Assembly (NCBI GenBank): GCA_902493985.1
Contig: CABURR010000006.1
Location: forward strand, 1-54,706
Source: an uncultured Collinsella sp.
GTDB lineage: Bacteria > Actinomycetota > Coriobacteriia > Coriobacteriales > Coriobacteriaceae
Length of the DNA: 54,706 nucleotides
Reading direction: 5' to 3'
Shown: one piece after another, positions 7,376-15,953 of the stretch
How the letters are laid out: each line of letters starts with the position of its first letter
Position numbering within the stretch: the first letter of the stretch is position 1
Translations under genes and position numbers: made by a program
The notes under the pieces: generated by a model
What the model saw: only the letters and a program-made list of their open reading frames with translations
Told to the model about the DNA's origin: nothing
Databases searched by the model: none

Positions 7376-8017
7376 ATGAAAATCGCTCTGATCAATGAGA
7401 ACTCTCAGAACTCCAAGAACCCCATGATCGAGGCTGCCCTTAAGAAGGTTGTCGAGCCCATGGGGCACACCGTCTTTAACTATGGTATGTATGCCGACGC
7501 CGACTCCAAGCCCCTCACCTACGTGCAGAACGGTATCCTTGCCGCCGTGCTGCTGAACTCCGGCGCTGCCGACTACGTCGTGACCGGCTGCGGCACCGGC
7601 GAGGGCGCCATGCTCGCCTGCAACTCCTTCCCCGGCGTGCTGTGCGGCCACGTTGCCGACCCGCTCGACGCCTACACCTTTGCCCAGGTCAACGATGGCA
7701 ACGCCGTCGCCATGCCCTTCGCCCTCAAGAACGGCTGGGGCCAGGAGCTCAACCTCGAGTACACCTTCGAGAAGCTCTTTGGCTTTGGTTCGGGCAACGG
7801 CTACCCCGCCGAGCGCGTTGAACCCGAGCAGCGCAACAAGAAGATCCTCGACGGCGTGCGCGCTGTGACCATGCGCCCGCTCGTCGACGTCCTGGGCGAG
7901 ATCGATCAGGACCTGGTGAAGGGCGCACTTGCCGGCGAGCACTTCCAGGAGTACTTCTTTGCCAACGCCACCGACGAGGCCATCATCGCCAAGGTCAAGG
8001 AGATTCTGGACCTCTAA
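7376..8017 (+). CDS. dhuI: RpiB/LacAB-fold isomerase, DhuI-like (unsaturated uronate isomerase)
   Basis: A 213-residue protein starting MKIALINENSQNSKNP. The fold signature is TGCGTGEGAMLACNSFPGVLCG, with NDGNAVAMPFA and a C-terminal GYPAERVEPEQRN segment. The length and these segments match what I know of streptococcal DhuI, an RpiB-type enzyme that isomerizes 4-deoxy-L-threo-5-hexosulose uronate to the dehydrogenase's substrate. Adjacent dhuD supports this. The pair would handle unsaturated uronates released by the GH105 hydrolase at 20925-22163. AGGAAGG precedes the ATG by 9 nt. A generic sugar-phosphate isomerase is the alternative. Confidence 0.85.
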   Translation: MKIALINENSQNSKNPMIEAALKKVVEPMGHTVFNYGMYADADSKPLTYVQNGILAAVLLNSGAADYVVTGCGTGEGAMLACNSFPGVLCGHVADPLDAYTFAQVNDGNAVAMPFALKNGWGQELNLEYTFEKLFGFGSGNGYPAERVEPEQRNKKILDGVRAVTMRPLVDVLGEIDQDLVKGALAGEHFQEYFFANATDEAIIAKVKEILDL

Positions 8018-8043
8018 TCGCATGACTCATTGCAGCGGACGCA

Positions 8044-8084
8044 AGCGGCGGTCGTCCCACGTACGGGACGACCGCCGCTTTTTG
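8044..8084 (+). terminator. Strong rho-independent terminator after dhuI
   Basis: AGCGGCGGTCGTCCC (8044-8058) pairs perfectly with GGGACGACCGCCGCT (8065-8079), followed by TTTTT. It also separates dhuI from the convergent oxidoreductase gene. Confidence 0.95.
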
Positions 8085-8137
8085 CTATCTACCGACTGAC
8101 GCCGCGGGGATAGGCCTCACATGCACCAAGGGGTTGA

Positions 8138-10087
8138 CTAGAGCTCGCAAGCAACCTTGTAGCCATCGCCGATGGCGTCGCGGATGTTGCCGCACTTGTT
8201 GGCGTCACCCAGCACGTGGGTGGTAACGCCGGCAGCGGCAAGGTCGTCGGCCAGCTTGGTATTGGGACGATAACCCATGGCAAGTACCAGCGTATCGGCA
8301 CCGGCGATGGTGTGGATCTCGCCGTCCTTTTCGTAGCTGATAGTGTCCTCGGTGATCTCGGTCACCTTGGCCTCGGTCAGCACGTGGACGCCCTTGGAGA
8401 GCATGCGCGTGATGAGCACCGCGCGACCGGCACCACCCTCGTTGGCAGCGAGCGTCTTGGTCATCTCGATAACGGTGACATCGCGGTTGGCCGGCGACAG
8501 GTCGTTGACCAGTGGGGCCAGGTAGTCGGCCGTCTCGCAACCGACGGTGCCGCCGCCCACGATGACAATCTTCTTGCCCGGGAAAGCCTTGCCGCCCAAC
8601 AGGTCGTCAGCCGTCATGACCTGCTTAAATCCCTGCATGAAGGCCGGGGCGATGGGCTCGGCGCCATAGGCCAGGACGACCTCGTAGCCGGCGTAGTCAC
8701 GCTGAATGTCCTCGGCAGTAAGCTCGGTGCCAAATACGCACTTCACGCCGACCTCGGCCAGGCGACGGTACTGATACTTGATCACGCGGGTGAGTTCCTG
8801 CTTTGCCGGCGGAACGGCCGCGATGCGCATCTCGCCACCCGGCTCGTCCTGCTTATCCACGAGCACTACGTTGTGGCCGCGCTTGGCAGCAATGTAGGCT
8901 GCCTCCATGCCCGCAGGACCAGCGCCCACAACCAGTACGTTCTTGGCCTCGGCGGCAGGCTCGTAACCGGCTTCGTCGCGCTCCACGTCCGGATTGACGG
9001 TGCAGGAGATGCGCTTGCCAAACATAATGCCGTTCAGGCAGCGCAGGCAGCCAATGCAGGGGCGAATATCGTCGGCGTTGCCGGCAGCGGCCTTGTTGCA
9101 GAACTCGGCATCGCACAGATTGGCGCGGCCCATCATACAGATGTCGGCAGCGCCGTCCTCGATCAGCTCCTCGGCGATCCAGGCCTCGTTGATACGTCCG
9201 ACGGTGGCGACAGGAATGTTGACGTGCTTTTTGATCTCGCGCGAGCAGGCAGCGTGCGAGGCCTGCTGGGTACCGGCGGCAGGAATCGCGGAACCGCGCT
9301 TGATGGTGGTGCCGCCCGACACATGAATCATGTCGACGCCGGCCTTCTCCAGGCGACGCGAGACGTAGATCATGTCGTTGAGGGTCAGACCGCCATCGGT
9401 GTACTCATCGCCCGAGATGCGGACGTCGATGATAAAGTCCTTGCCGCAGCGCTCGCGAATCTCGGCGATGACCTCGAGCAAAAAGCGCATGCGGGCGTCG
9501 AGCGAGCCGCCGTACTCATCGGTACGCTTGTTATAGAGCGGGGTCAAGAAACCGCCGAGCATGCCGTGGGCGTGCGCCGCATGGACCTCGACGCCGTCGA
9601 CGCCAGCCTTCTGCATACGCACGGCAGCGTCGCCAAACTGATGCGTGAGCTCGTGAATCTCGTCGACCGTGATAGGACGCGGTGCCTCACGGGCATAGGA
9701 CGGTCCCACGAAGGACGGAGCGATCAGGCGCGGCGTGCCCGGAATGTTAAAGGCCATGTAGGCGGGGTGGAAGAGCTGCGGCATGATCTTACAGCCATAC
9801 TCATGCACGGCGGCGGCGAGCTTTTCCCAGCCAGGGATAAACGTGTCGTCGTAGCAGCACATGTCACCCGGCAGATAGGTATAGGTGGGCTCGACCGTCA
9901 CGACCTCGGTAATGATGAGGCCCACGCCGCCCTTGGCGCGGGCACGGTAATGATCGACCAAGTCGTCGGTCACATAGCCATGATCGGCCAGGTTGGTGGA
10001 CACCGGCGGCATAAAGACGCGGTTCTTGACCTCGGTCGTACCGACCTTGATCGGACTAAAGAGCATCGGGTAGGCGGAGGACTCCAT
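8138..10087 (-). CDS. Old-yellow-enzyme/Fe-S/FAD oxidoreductase (2,4-dienoyl-CoA reductase or enoate reductase type)
   Basis: A 649-residue, three-part flavoenzyme. An FMN TIM barrel (about 1-345) has the HAAHAHG active-site segment. It is followed by 4Fe-4S cysteines in CIGCLRCLNG...ISCTVNP (CX2CX2CX11C), then FAD- and NAD(P)-binding Rossmann motifs VVGAGPAGMEAAY and IVIVGGGTVGCETADYL. This is the layout of 2,4-dienoyl-CoA reductase, enoate reductases, trimethylamine dehydrogenase and the bile-acid enzymes BaiCD/BaiH. Reduction of an activated C=C bond with NAD(P)H is known for the family. The substrate cannot be read from sequence, and no bai or beta-oxidation genes are near. AAAGGAA precedes the ATG at 10087. 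It appears to be a single-gene unit. Confidence 0.88.
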   Translation of the reverse strand: MESSAYPMLFSPIKVGTTEVKNRVFMPPVSTNLADHGYVTDDLVDHYRARAKGGVGLIITEVVTVEPTYTYLPGDMCCYDDTFIPGWEKLAAAVHEYGCKIMPQLFHPAYMAFNIPGTPRLIAPSFVGPSYAREAPRPITVDEIHELTHQFGDAAVRMQKAGVDGVEVHAAHAHGMLGGFLTPLYNKRTDEYGGSLDARMRFLLEVIAEIRERCGKDFIIDVRISGDEYTDGGLTLNDMIYVSRRLEKAGVDMIHVSGGTTIKRGSAIPAAGTQQASHAACSREIKKHVNIPVATVGRINEAWIAEELIEDGAADICMMGRANLCDAEFCNKAAAGNADDIRPCIGCLRCLNGIMFGKRISCTVNPDVERDEAGYEPAAEAKNVLVVGAGPAGMEAAYIAAKRGHNVVLVDKQDEPGGEMRIAAVPPAKQELTRVIKYQYRRLAEVGVKCVFGTELTAEDIQRDYAGYEVVLAYGAEPIAPAFMQGFKQVMTADDLLGGKAFPGKKIVIVGGGTVGCETADYLAPLVNDLSPANRDVTVIEMTKTLAANEGGAGRAVLITRMLSKGVHVLTEAKVTEITEDTISYEKDGEIHTIAGADTLVLAMGYRPNTKLADDLAAAGVTTHVLGDANKCGNIRDAIGDGYKVACEL

Positions 10088-10206
10088 ACAGGGTTCCTTT
10101 CATTTGAGCCGCTCGGCGGCAGTTGCTAACGTACCTATCGTATCAGTACCCGCCGCATTCGCGCTCGCTCGCACTCCCCACCTTCAATCCCAACCCTCAC
10201 AAAAAA

Positions 10207-10271
10207 GTTGCGGTGGAATACGGAGTAGGTGAGGCTTTTAACAGCCAAGACAGTCCGTATTTCACCGCAAC
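10207..10271. repeat. Palindromic repeat, TTGCGGTG family, copy 3 (left flank of the kdp module)
   Basis: GTTGCGGTGGAATACGGA at the left pairs with TCCGTATTTCACCGCAAC at the right, with one G-T wobble. The loop contains GGCTTTTAACAGCC. It is nearly identical to the copy at 18615-18679, and the likeness continues about 10 nt to the left and about 45 nt to the right. The two copies are direct repeats bracketing kdpFABC-kdpDE. Confidence 0.85.
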
Positions 10272-10282
10272 TGATGGGCGGG

Positions 10283-10318
10283 GTGGAATTGAGGGCTCAG
10301 ATAGTCAGTCATGCCCTC
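10283..10318 (-). pseudogene. Remnant resembling the last codons of the GltD-like gene at 18696-19913
   Basis: Read on the minus strand this stretch gives EGMTDYLSPQ, against EGMTSYLGL-stop at the true gene end. Gaps and substitutions are few, and it lies at the same distance from its TTGCGGTG hairpin as in the intact copy. It lacks the stop codon at that position. It therefore looks like a displaced copy of the gene's 3' tip rather than chance likeness, although it is short. Confidence 0.5.
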
Positions 10319-10335
10319 ATCCGCCGCTCCCTCAC

Positions 10336-10926
10336 CTACAGCGCGCCGTCCAGCATAAGGTTCACCTTGAGCACGTTGACCGTGGGCTCGCCGAACACGC
10401 CGAGGAAACGACCCTTGGTGCACGCGGCGATGATGTCGCGCACCTCGTCCTCACTTTTGCCCGTGGCTTTGGCAAGGCGCGGGACCTGGTACTCGGCGGC
10501 ATCCGGAGATATCTCCGGGTCGAGGCCGGACCCCGAACACGTCACCAGGTCGACGGGCACAGCGTCCATATCGGCATCGGGATTGGCGGCGCGGATCTTC
10601 TTCACGCGCGCATCTATCAGCTGCCGATACTCCTCACTCGCCGGGGACTGGTTGGACGGGGCACCATACGCCATGAGCTCGCCGTCTTCGCCTTCGACAA
10701 TTGACACGTTCTGGATACGACCCCACATGTGGGCTTCGTCATCGAAGTTCTGGCCGATGAGCTCGGAACCCACAACCTTGCCGTCGACCGTAATAAGCGA
10801 TCCGTTCGCCTGGTACGGAAACGCAAGCTGCACGACGCCGGTCACCACGAGCGTGTACCCCAGGCCGCAGACGATGGTAAACAGCGCGAACACGCCAAGT
10901 GCGCGCGATGCGATACCTTTGAACAT
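10336..10926 (-). CDS. kdpC: Potassium-transporting ATPase subunit KdpC
   Basis: A 196-residue protein with one N-terminal membrane helix (about 8-32, ALGVFALFTIVCGLGYTLVV) and a periplasm-side domain. Family blocks are present: GSLI...GSELIGQNF, VDLVTCSGSGLDPEISPDAA, QVPRLAKATG, EPTVNVLKVNLML. KdpC stabilizes the KdpFABC complex and raises its K+ affinity. ATG at 10926 is preceded by GTGGAGG; the upstream GTG at 10938 is part of that site. The gene starts 12 nt after kdpB and is the last of the leftward operon. Confidence 0.95.
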   Translation of the reverse strand: MFKGIASRALGVFALFTIVCGLGYTLVVTGVVQLAFPYQANGSLITVDGKVVGSELIGQNFDDEAHMWGRIQNVSIVEGEDGELMAYGAPSNQSPASEEYRQLIDARVKKIRAANPDADMDAVPVDLVTCSGSGLDPEISPDAAEYQVPRLAKATGKSEDEVRDIIAACTKGRFLGVFGEPTVNVLKVNLMLDGAL

Positions 10927-10938
10927 ACAAACCTCCAC

Positions 10939-12993
10939 TTACATAATGCCGCAGAACGCGAGCAGCATGTCGATGAGCTTGATAAATGCGAACGGGGCAA
11001 CGATGCCGCCCAGACCCCATACGAGCAGGTTGTGGGTCAGCAGCTGTCCGGACGGTACCTCGCGGTACTTAACGCCCTTCAGCGCGGCCGGGATCAGCGC
11101 GACGATAACGAGCGCGTTATAGATGATGGCCGAAAGAACCGCGGACAGCGGGCTTGCCAGACCGAGGATGTTGAGTGCGCCAAGGCCCGGGTAGATCGGC
11201 GAGAACAGGGCCGGGATGATAGCGAAGTACTTCGCCATGTCGTTGGCCACCGAGAAGGTCGTGAGCGAACCGCGGGTCATGAGCAGCTGCTTGCCGATAC
11301 GCACGACCTCGATGAGCTTGGTGGGGCTGGAGTCGAGGTCGACCATGTTGCCGGCCTCCTTGGCAGCCTGGGTGCCCGTGTTCATGGCCACGGCGACGTC
11401 GGCCTGGGCCAGAGCGGGCGCGTCGTTGGTGCCGTCGCCGGTCATGGCGACCAGGTGCCCCTCACGCTGGAACTCGCGGATCTTCTCGAGCTTGCCTTCA
11501 GGGGTGGCCTCGGCCAGGAAGTCGTCAACGCCGGCCTCGGCGGCGATTGCCGCGGCGGTGAGCGGGTTGTCGCCCGTCACCATGATGGTCTTGATGCCCA
11601 TCTTGCGCAGGTCGGCGAACTTCTCCTTAACGCCGGACTTGATGATGTCCTTGAGGTACACAACGCCCAGCACGCGGCAGTTCTTGGTCACGACCAGCGG
11701 GGTGCCGCCGGCCTTGGCGATGTGTTCGACGGCCTCGTCGCACTCCTTTGAGAACACGCCGCCGGCTGCCTCCACATAGGTGCGCACGGAATCGGCAGCG
11801 CCCTTGCGGATCTCATTGCCCTCGTAGTTCACACCGGACATGCGGGTCGCCGCGGTGAAGGGGATGAACTCCATACCCTTATCCTCGAGTGTGCGGCCGC
11901 GCAGACCGAACTGCTCCTTGGCGAGCACGACGATGGAACGGCCTTCGGGGGTCTCGTCGGCCAGCGAGGAAAGCTGGGCGGCATCGGCCAGCTCCGCGGG
12001 ATCGATGCCGTCGACCGGGATGAACTCGGCGGCTTGGCGGTTACCCAGGGTGATGGTGCCGGTCTTGTCGAGCATGAGGATGTCGACGTCGCCGGCGGCC
12101 TCGATGGCGCGGCCGGACATGGCCAGCACGTTGGCCTCGTTCAGACGGCTCATGCCGGCGATGCCGATGGCGGAAAGAAGGGCGCCGATGGTAGTAGGAG
12201 CCAGGCACACGAGCAGCGCCACGAGCGTGGTCACGGCCGTGGGGTTGTCCATGTCGTTAAGACCGACCGAGAAGCAGGAGTAACAATACAGGGCCAGCGT
12301 GACCAGGATAAAGACGATGGAGAGGGCCACCAGGAAGATCTCCAGAGCGATCTCGTTAGGGGTCTTCTTGCGCGCGGCACCCTCGACCATCGCGATCATC
12401 TTGTCCAGGAAGCTCTGGCCGGGCTCACTGGAGATCTTGACGATGATCCAGTCGGACAGCACCGTGGTACCGCCGGTAACGGCAGAGCGGTCGCCGCCGG
12501 CCTCGCGGACCACGGGGGCGGACTCGCCGGTGATGGCGGACTCGTCAACGGAAGCAGCGCCCTCGATGACGTCGCCGTCGCCGGGAATCTGCTCGCCGGC
12601 GCGTACGATCACCAGGTCGCCGCGCGTGAGCTCGGTGCCGGGAACGACGGTGAAGTGCTCCTTGTCCTCAACGGACTCGATGCGATGGGCCTCGACATCC
12701 TTCTTGGCCGCACGCAGGGAATCGGCCTGGGCTTTACCGCGGCCCTCGGCAAGCGCCTCGGCGAAGTTCGAGAACAGGTCGGTAAGCCACAGGATGACCG
12801 CGATGGCGACCACATAGTAGGTGGGCACACCCGCGTCCTGCACACCGAAAATGGAAGCGACGGCCAGGACGGAGGTCATGACGGCGGAAAGCCACACCAG
12901 GAACATGACCGGGTTTTGAATCTGGACGCGAGGATCCAGCTTGGCAAACGAGTCGCGGACCGCGCGGCCCATCATGTCTTTTTGCATAGTCAT
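10939..12993 (-). CDS. kdpB: Potassium-transporting P-type ATPase catalytic subunit KdpB
   Basis: A 684-residue P-type ATPase, close to the usual length for KdpB. The phosphorylation site is DKTGTIT, the actuator loop is present as ITGESAPV (the TGES site) and the hinge is GDGTNDAPAL; membrane helices lie at the N-terminus, centre and C-terminus. It hydrolyses ATP to drive K+ uptake through KdpA. ATG at 12993 follows AAAGGAGGG; earlier codons lie inside that site. It sits between kdpA (17 nt upstream) and kdpC. Confidence 0.97.
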   Translation of the reverse strand: MTMQKDMMGRAVRDSFAKLDPRVQIQNPVMFLVWLSAVMTSVLAVASIFGVQDAGVPTYYVVAIAVILWLTDLFSNFAEALAEGRGKAQADSLRAAKKDVEAHRIESVEDKEHFTVVPGTELTRGDLVIVRAGEQIPGDGDVIEGAASVDESAITGESAPVVREAGGDRSAVTGGTTVLSDWIIVKISSEPGQSFLDKMIAMVEGAARKKTPNEIALEIFLVALSIVFILVTLALYCYSCFSVGLNDMDNPTAVTTLVALLVCLAPTTIGALLSAIGIAGMSRLNEANVLAMSGRAIEAAGDVDILMLDKTGTITLGNRQAAEFIPVDGIDPAELADAAQLSSLADETPEGRSIVVLAKEQFGLRGRTLEDKGMEFIPFTAATRMSGVNYEGNEIRKGAADSVRTYVEAAGGVFSKECDEAVEHIAKAGGTPLVVTKNCRVLGVVYLKDIIKSGVKEKFADLRKMGIKTIMVTGDNPLTAAAIAAEAGVDDFLAEATPEGKLEKIREFQREGHLVAMTGDGTNDAPALAQADVAVAMNTGTQAAKEAGNMVDLDSSPTKLIEVVRIGKQLLMTRGSLTTFSVANDMAKYFAIIPALFSPIYPGLGALNILGLASPLSAVLSAIIYNALVIVALIPAALKGVKYREVPSGQLLTHNLLVWGLGGIVAPFAFIKLIDMLLAFCGIM

Positions 12994-13009
12994 AAATCTG
13001 CGCCCTCCT

Positions 13010-14833
13010 TTACGCAATCATCTGGAAGAACTCGGCAACGGGGCCAAGCGCCAGGGCCGGGAAGAAGCTCAGGGCACCGATCAGCAGAACGATGAACACG
13101 AGCAGGAATACGAACATGCCGTTAGTGGTAGACAGGGTACCGGCGCTCTCGGCGACCTTGCCCTTCTTGGCCAGCGAGCCGGCGATAGCCAGCGTACCGA
13201 TGATAGGCATGAAGCGGGCGAACAGCATCTCGAGGCCGAGCATGACGTTGATCCAGGGAATGTTGCAGTTCATGCCTGCAAACGCCGAGCCGTTGTTGCC
13301 GCCGCATGAGGTGAAGGCATACAGCGCCTCGGAGAAGCCGTGCGCGCCACCATTGTTGAGCTGGTCGGCAAGACCGGGCACCATGCAGGCGATGGCCGAG
13401 CACACCAGAATGGCAAACGGAGTTGCCAAGCACAGGACAACTGCCCAGCGCATCTCGCCCGGCTCGATCTTCTTGCCCAGGAACTCAGGCGTGCGTCCGA
13501 CCATGAGGCCGGCGATGAACACTGTGAGGATGGCGAAGCCGATCATGCCGTACAGGCCGCAGCCCACGCCGCCGAAGACGACCTCGCCCAGAGCAATCTG
13601 GAGCATCTGGACAAAACCGCCCAGCGGGGTGTAGGAGTCGTGCATGGAGTTAACCGAGCCGTTGGAAGCAGCCGTCGTGAAAGCGGACCAGGTAGAAGAG
13701 GAGGCGATACCGAAACGGCTCTCCTTGCCCTCCATGTTGCCGCCGGCCTGGCCGTCGGTCATCTCGATATTGACCGCTCCGCCATCGGCCAGCTGCGGGG
13801 TGCCCGCATGCTCGTTGACGGCGATGATGCCGGTGAAGATCACCAGCAGGATGAACATGGCGGCAAAGATGGCCTTGCCCTGCTTGGTGTTCTTGACGCC
13901 GATACCGAAGGCGAAGCAACAGGCGGCCGGGATCAGCAGCAGGCTGGTCATCTCGATGATGTTGGTGAAGGCACTGGGGTTCTCATACGGATGGGCGGAG
14001 TTCACGCCGAAGAAGCCGCCGCCGTTGGTGCCGGACTGCTTGATGGCGACCTGAGGAGCCGCGGGACCCTGGGGCAGGAACTGCTCGGTGACCACGCGCG
14101 CGCCCTCGACAACCTTGCCGTCGACCTTGACCGTGTCGCCCTCAATCTGGGCGCCGTCGATGACGCTCCAGCCGCCGTCTGCATTAGGCTGAACAGCGAC
14201 GGGTTCTACGAGCTCAGCCTTCTGAGCCGGCTGGAAGTTGGAGATGACGCCACCGGCAGCCAGGCAGATGCCGAACACGAGGTTCAGCGGGATGAGCACA
14301 TACAGGACGGTGCGGGTGAGGTCGACCCAGAAGGAACCCAGACCCTGCTCCTTGACCTGACGGAAGCCGCGGATCAGCGCGAACATGACCGCGATACCGG
14401 TGCCAGCGGAAACGAAGTTCTGCACAGTGAGACCCATGAACTGCACAAGGTAGGACAGGGTGGTCTCACCGGAGTAGGACTGCCAGTTGGTGTTGGTTAT
14501 GAAGGAAGCAGCCGTATTGAACGACAGGTCCCATGACACACCCGGCAGGTGCTGGGGATTGCCTGGCAAGAAGGACTGAAGCGCCTGGAGTGCCACAAGA
14601 GTCACGAGGCCGATCCCCGAAAAGACCAGCACGCTCGCCAGATAGCGCCTACACCCCATCTGTTCTGCCGCGTCGATGCGAAGCAGACGATAGACGCCAC
14701 GCTCCACAGGAGCAATCACAGGCGACAGGAACGTATGCTCACCATCCATGATATGGGCCATGAACCGACCGAGCGGAACGGCCAGGACGACGAGTACGGC
14801 AAAGTACAAGATGTACTGAATCGCAGCGTCCAT
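13010..14833 (-). CDS. kdpA: Potassium-transporting ATPase K+-channel-like subunit KdpA
   Basis: A 607-residue polytopic membrane protein with the four selectivity-filter-like loops, seen as FNTAASFITNTNWQSY, IKQSGTNGGGFFGVNSAHP, FTTAASNGSVNSMHDS and FTSCGGNNGSAFAGM. About 50 residues longer than the common KdpA length (about 557). The extra sequence lies mainly at about 205-255, an acidic segment before the second filter. It follows kdpF by 3 nt. Confidence 0.96.
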   Translation of the reverse strand: MDAAIQYILYFAVLVVLAVPLGRFMAHIMDGEHTFLSPVIAPVERGVYRLLRIDAAEQMGCRRYLASVLVFSGIGLVTLVALQALQSFLPGNPQHLPGVSWDLSFNTAASFITNTNWQSYSGETTLSYLVQFMGLTVQNFVSAGTGIAVMFALIRGFRQVKEQGLGSFWVDLTRTVLYVLIPLNLVFGICLAAGGVISNFQPAQKAELVEPVAVQPNADGGWSVIDGAQIEGDTVKVDGKVVEGARVVTEQFLPQGPAAPQVAIKQSGTNGGGFFGVNSAHPYENPSAFTNIIEMTSLLLIPAACCFAFGIGVKNTKQGKAIFAAMFILLVIFTGIIAVNEHAGTPQLADGGAVNIEMTDGQAGGNMEGKESRFGIASSSTWSAFTTAASNGSVNSMHDSYTPLGGFVQMLQIALGEVVFGGVGCGLYGMIGFAILTVFIAGLMVGRTPEFLGKKIEPGEMRWAVVLCLATPFAILVCSAIACMVPGLADQLNNGGAHGFSEALYAFTSCGGNNGSAFAGMNCNIPWINVMLGLEMLFARFMPIIGTLAIAGSLAKKGKVAESAGTLSTTNGMFVFLLVFIVLLIGALSFFPALALGPVAEFFQMIA

Positions 14834-14836
14834 AGT

Positions 14837-14923
14837 TTACGAATCACTCCTCATCAGAATGTAGATGTAATAGATAAGAAGTCCAATGCAGACGACTCCG
14901 ATGATGGGAATGAGGATGTCCAT
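14837..14923 (-). CDS. kdpF: Small membrane subunit KdpF
   Basis: A 28-codon gene reading MDILIPIIGVVCIGL, then LIYYIYILMRSDS. It is a single hydrophobic helix with a basic/polar tail, as in KdpF, which stabilizes the KdpABC complex in the membrane. AAAGGGG precedes the ATG by 6 nt, and the stop codon is 3 nt before kdpA. Position and make-up are both typical, so the call is good despite the length. Confidence 0.9.
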   Translation of the reverse strand: MDILIPIIGVVCIGLLIYYIYILMRSDS

Positions 14924-15167
14924 TTACCGCCCCTTTCACACGCGGTCCGATGTCTCGGACGCCTGCCCTCGCAAGCGCCTGGGGACAGTAAACGCTTCTA
15001 GGGATTAAAGAGGCGTGAGGGCCGGGGCTCACGTCCTTAAGATGCCGTAAAGATGCAGGTAGAAAGCACTATTGCAGCTGCAGTGCGCCTATACTCGACC
15101 TCGCGAGCATACAGTGGTGTCTTCACCGCGTATGCACGCATGGACAACGCTTCAGAAAGGCTACGCT
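14924..15167. promoter_or_regulatory. Divergent kdpFABC / kdpDE promoter region
   Basis: A 244-nt gap between genes read in opposite directions must hold both promoters. A TATACT hexamer at 15090-15095 is a candidate -10 for kdpD, but no well-spaced -35 is clear. I did not recognise a defined KdpE box. Confidence 0.45.
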
Positions 15168-15953
15168 ATGCAGCGCGACGCATCGGACACTCGCGTCAAT
15201 CCAGACCTCATCCTCAAGGCAATTGAGAAAGACGGGGTCGCCGATGACACTCGAACCAGCCGGGGACACCTCAAAATTTTCTTTGGCTACGCTGCTGGCA
15301 CAGGCAAAACCTATGCGATGCTTCAAGCCGCCCACGCCGCCAAGCGGCGAGGTGTCGACGTCGTCGCGGGATACATCGAGCCGCACGAACGTCCGGCAAC
15401 TGCCCATCTTGCACAAGGGCTTGAGAACGTGCCCTGTAAACTCATCGAGCACAACGGCATTGCGCTCAGCGAGTTCGATCTAGATGCGGCTATCGAACGC
15501 GCCCCTCAGCTCATCCTTGTCGACGAGCTCGCCCATACGAATGCGCCGGGGTCTCGCCACGACAAACGCTATCAAGACGTCGAGGAACTTCTACATGCGG
15601 GCATCGACGTCTATACGACCGTGAACGTTCAGCATATCGAGAGCCTAAACGACATGGTTGCATCCATCACCGGCGTTGTCGTGAGCGAACGAATCCCCGA
15701 CCGTATCTTCGATGATGCCGACCAGGTCGAGCTCGTCGACATAGAGCCCGAAGACCTACTTGAGCGCCTTCGCGCCGGCCTCGTCTACCGTCCCGCACAA
15801 GCCGACCGAGCGCAACAGCATTTTTTACCGTCGAGAACCTCACCGCACTCCGAGAAATCGCGCTGCGCCGCTGCGCCGATCGCACCGGTCACCTCACAGA
15901 CGCCGCACGCGTGCTGGGAAACCGTGACTACTACACCAGGGAGCGTATCTTAG
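15168..15953 (+). CDS. kdpD: KdpD sensor kinase, N-terminal part (zero frame)
   Basis: The zero frame encodes 261 residues. The first about 218 are a clear KdpD domain: P-loop GYAAGTGKTYAML, the block GYIEPHERPAT, DELAHTNAPGSRH, the segment RYQDVEELLHAGIDVYTTVN and PAQADRA. After codon CAT at 15819 the KdpD likeness jumps to the -1 frame (FFTVENLTALREIALRRCAD), leaving a tail here (PSRTSPHSEKSR onward) that resembles nothing. GAAAGG precedes the ATG at 15168. If the frames are joined at 15821-15827 the product is about 911 residues, the normal KdpD size (E. coli 894). Confidence 0.85.
   Translation: MQRDASDTRVNPDLILKAIEKDGVADDTRTSRGHLKIFFGYAAGTGKTYAMLQAAHAAKRRGVDVVAGYIEPHERPATAHLAQGLENVPCKLIEHNGIALSEFDLDAAIERAPQLILVDELAHTNAPGSRHDKRYQDVEELLHAGIDVYTTVNVQHIESLNDMVASITGVVVSERIPDRIFDDADQVELVDIEPEDLLERLRAGLVYRPAQADRAQQHFLPSRTSPHSEKSRCAAAPIAPVTSQTPHACWETVTTTPGSVS
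15821..15827 (+). other. kdpD: Frameshift site in kdpD: T TTT TTA heptamer
   Basis: The zero-frame codons CAT TTT TTA place the canonical -1 slippery heptamer T TTT TTA in the correct register. A -1 slip leads directly into ACC GTC GAG, the conserved TVEN of KdpD. The same sequence could equally be a T7 run that lost one T by mutation or assembly error. Confidence 0.6.
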
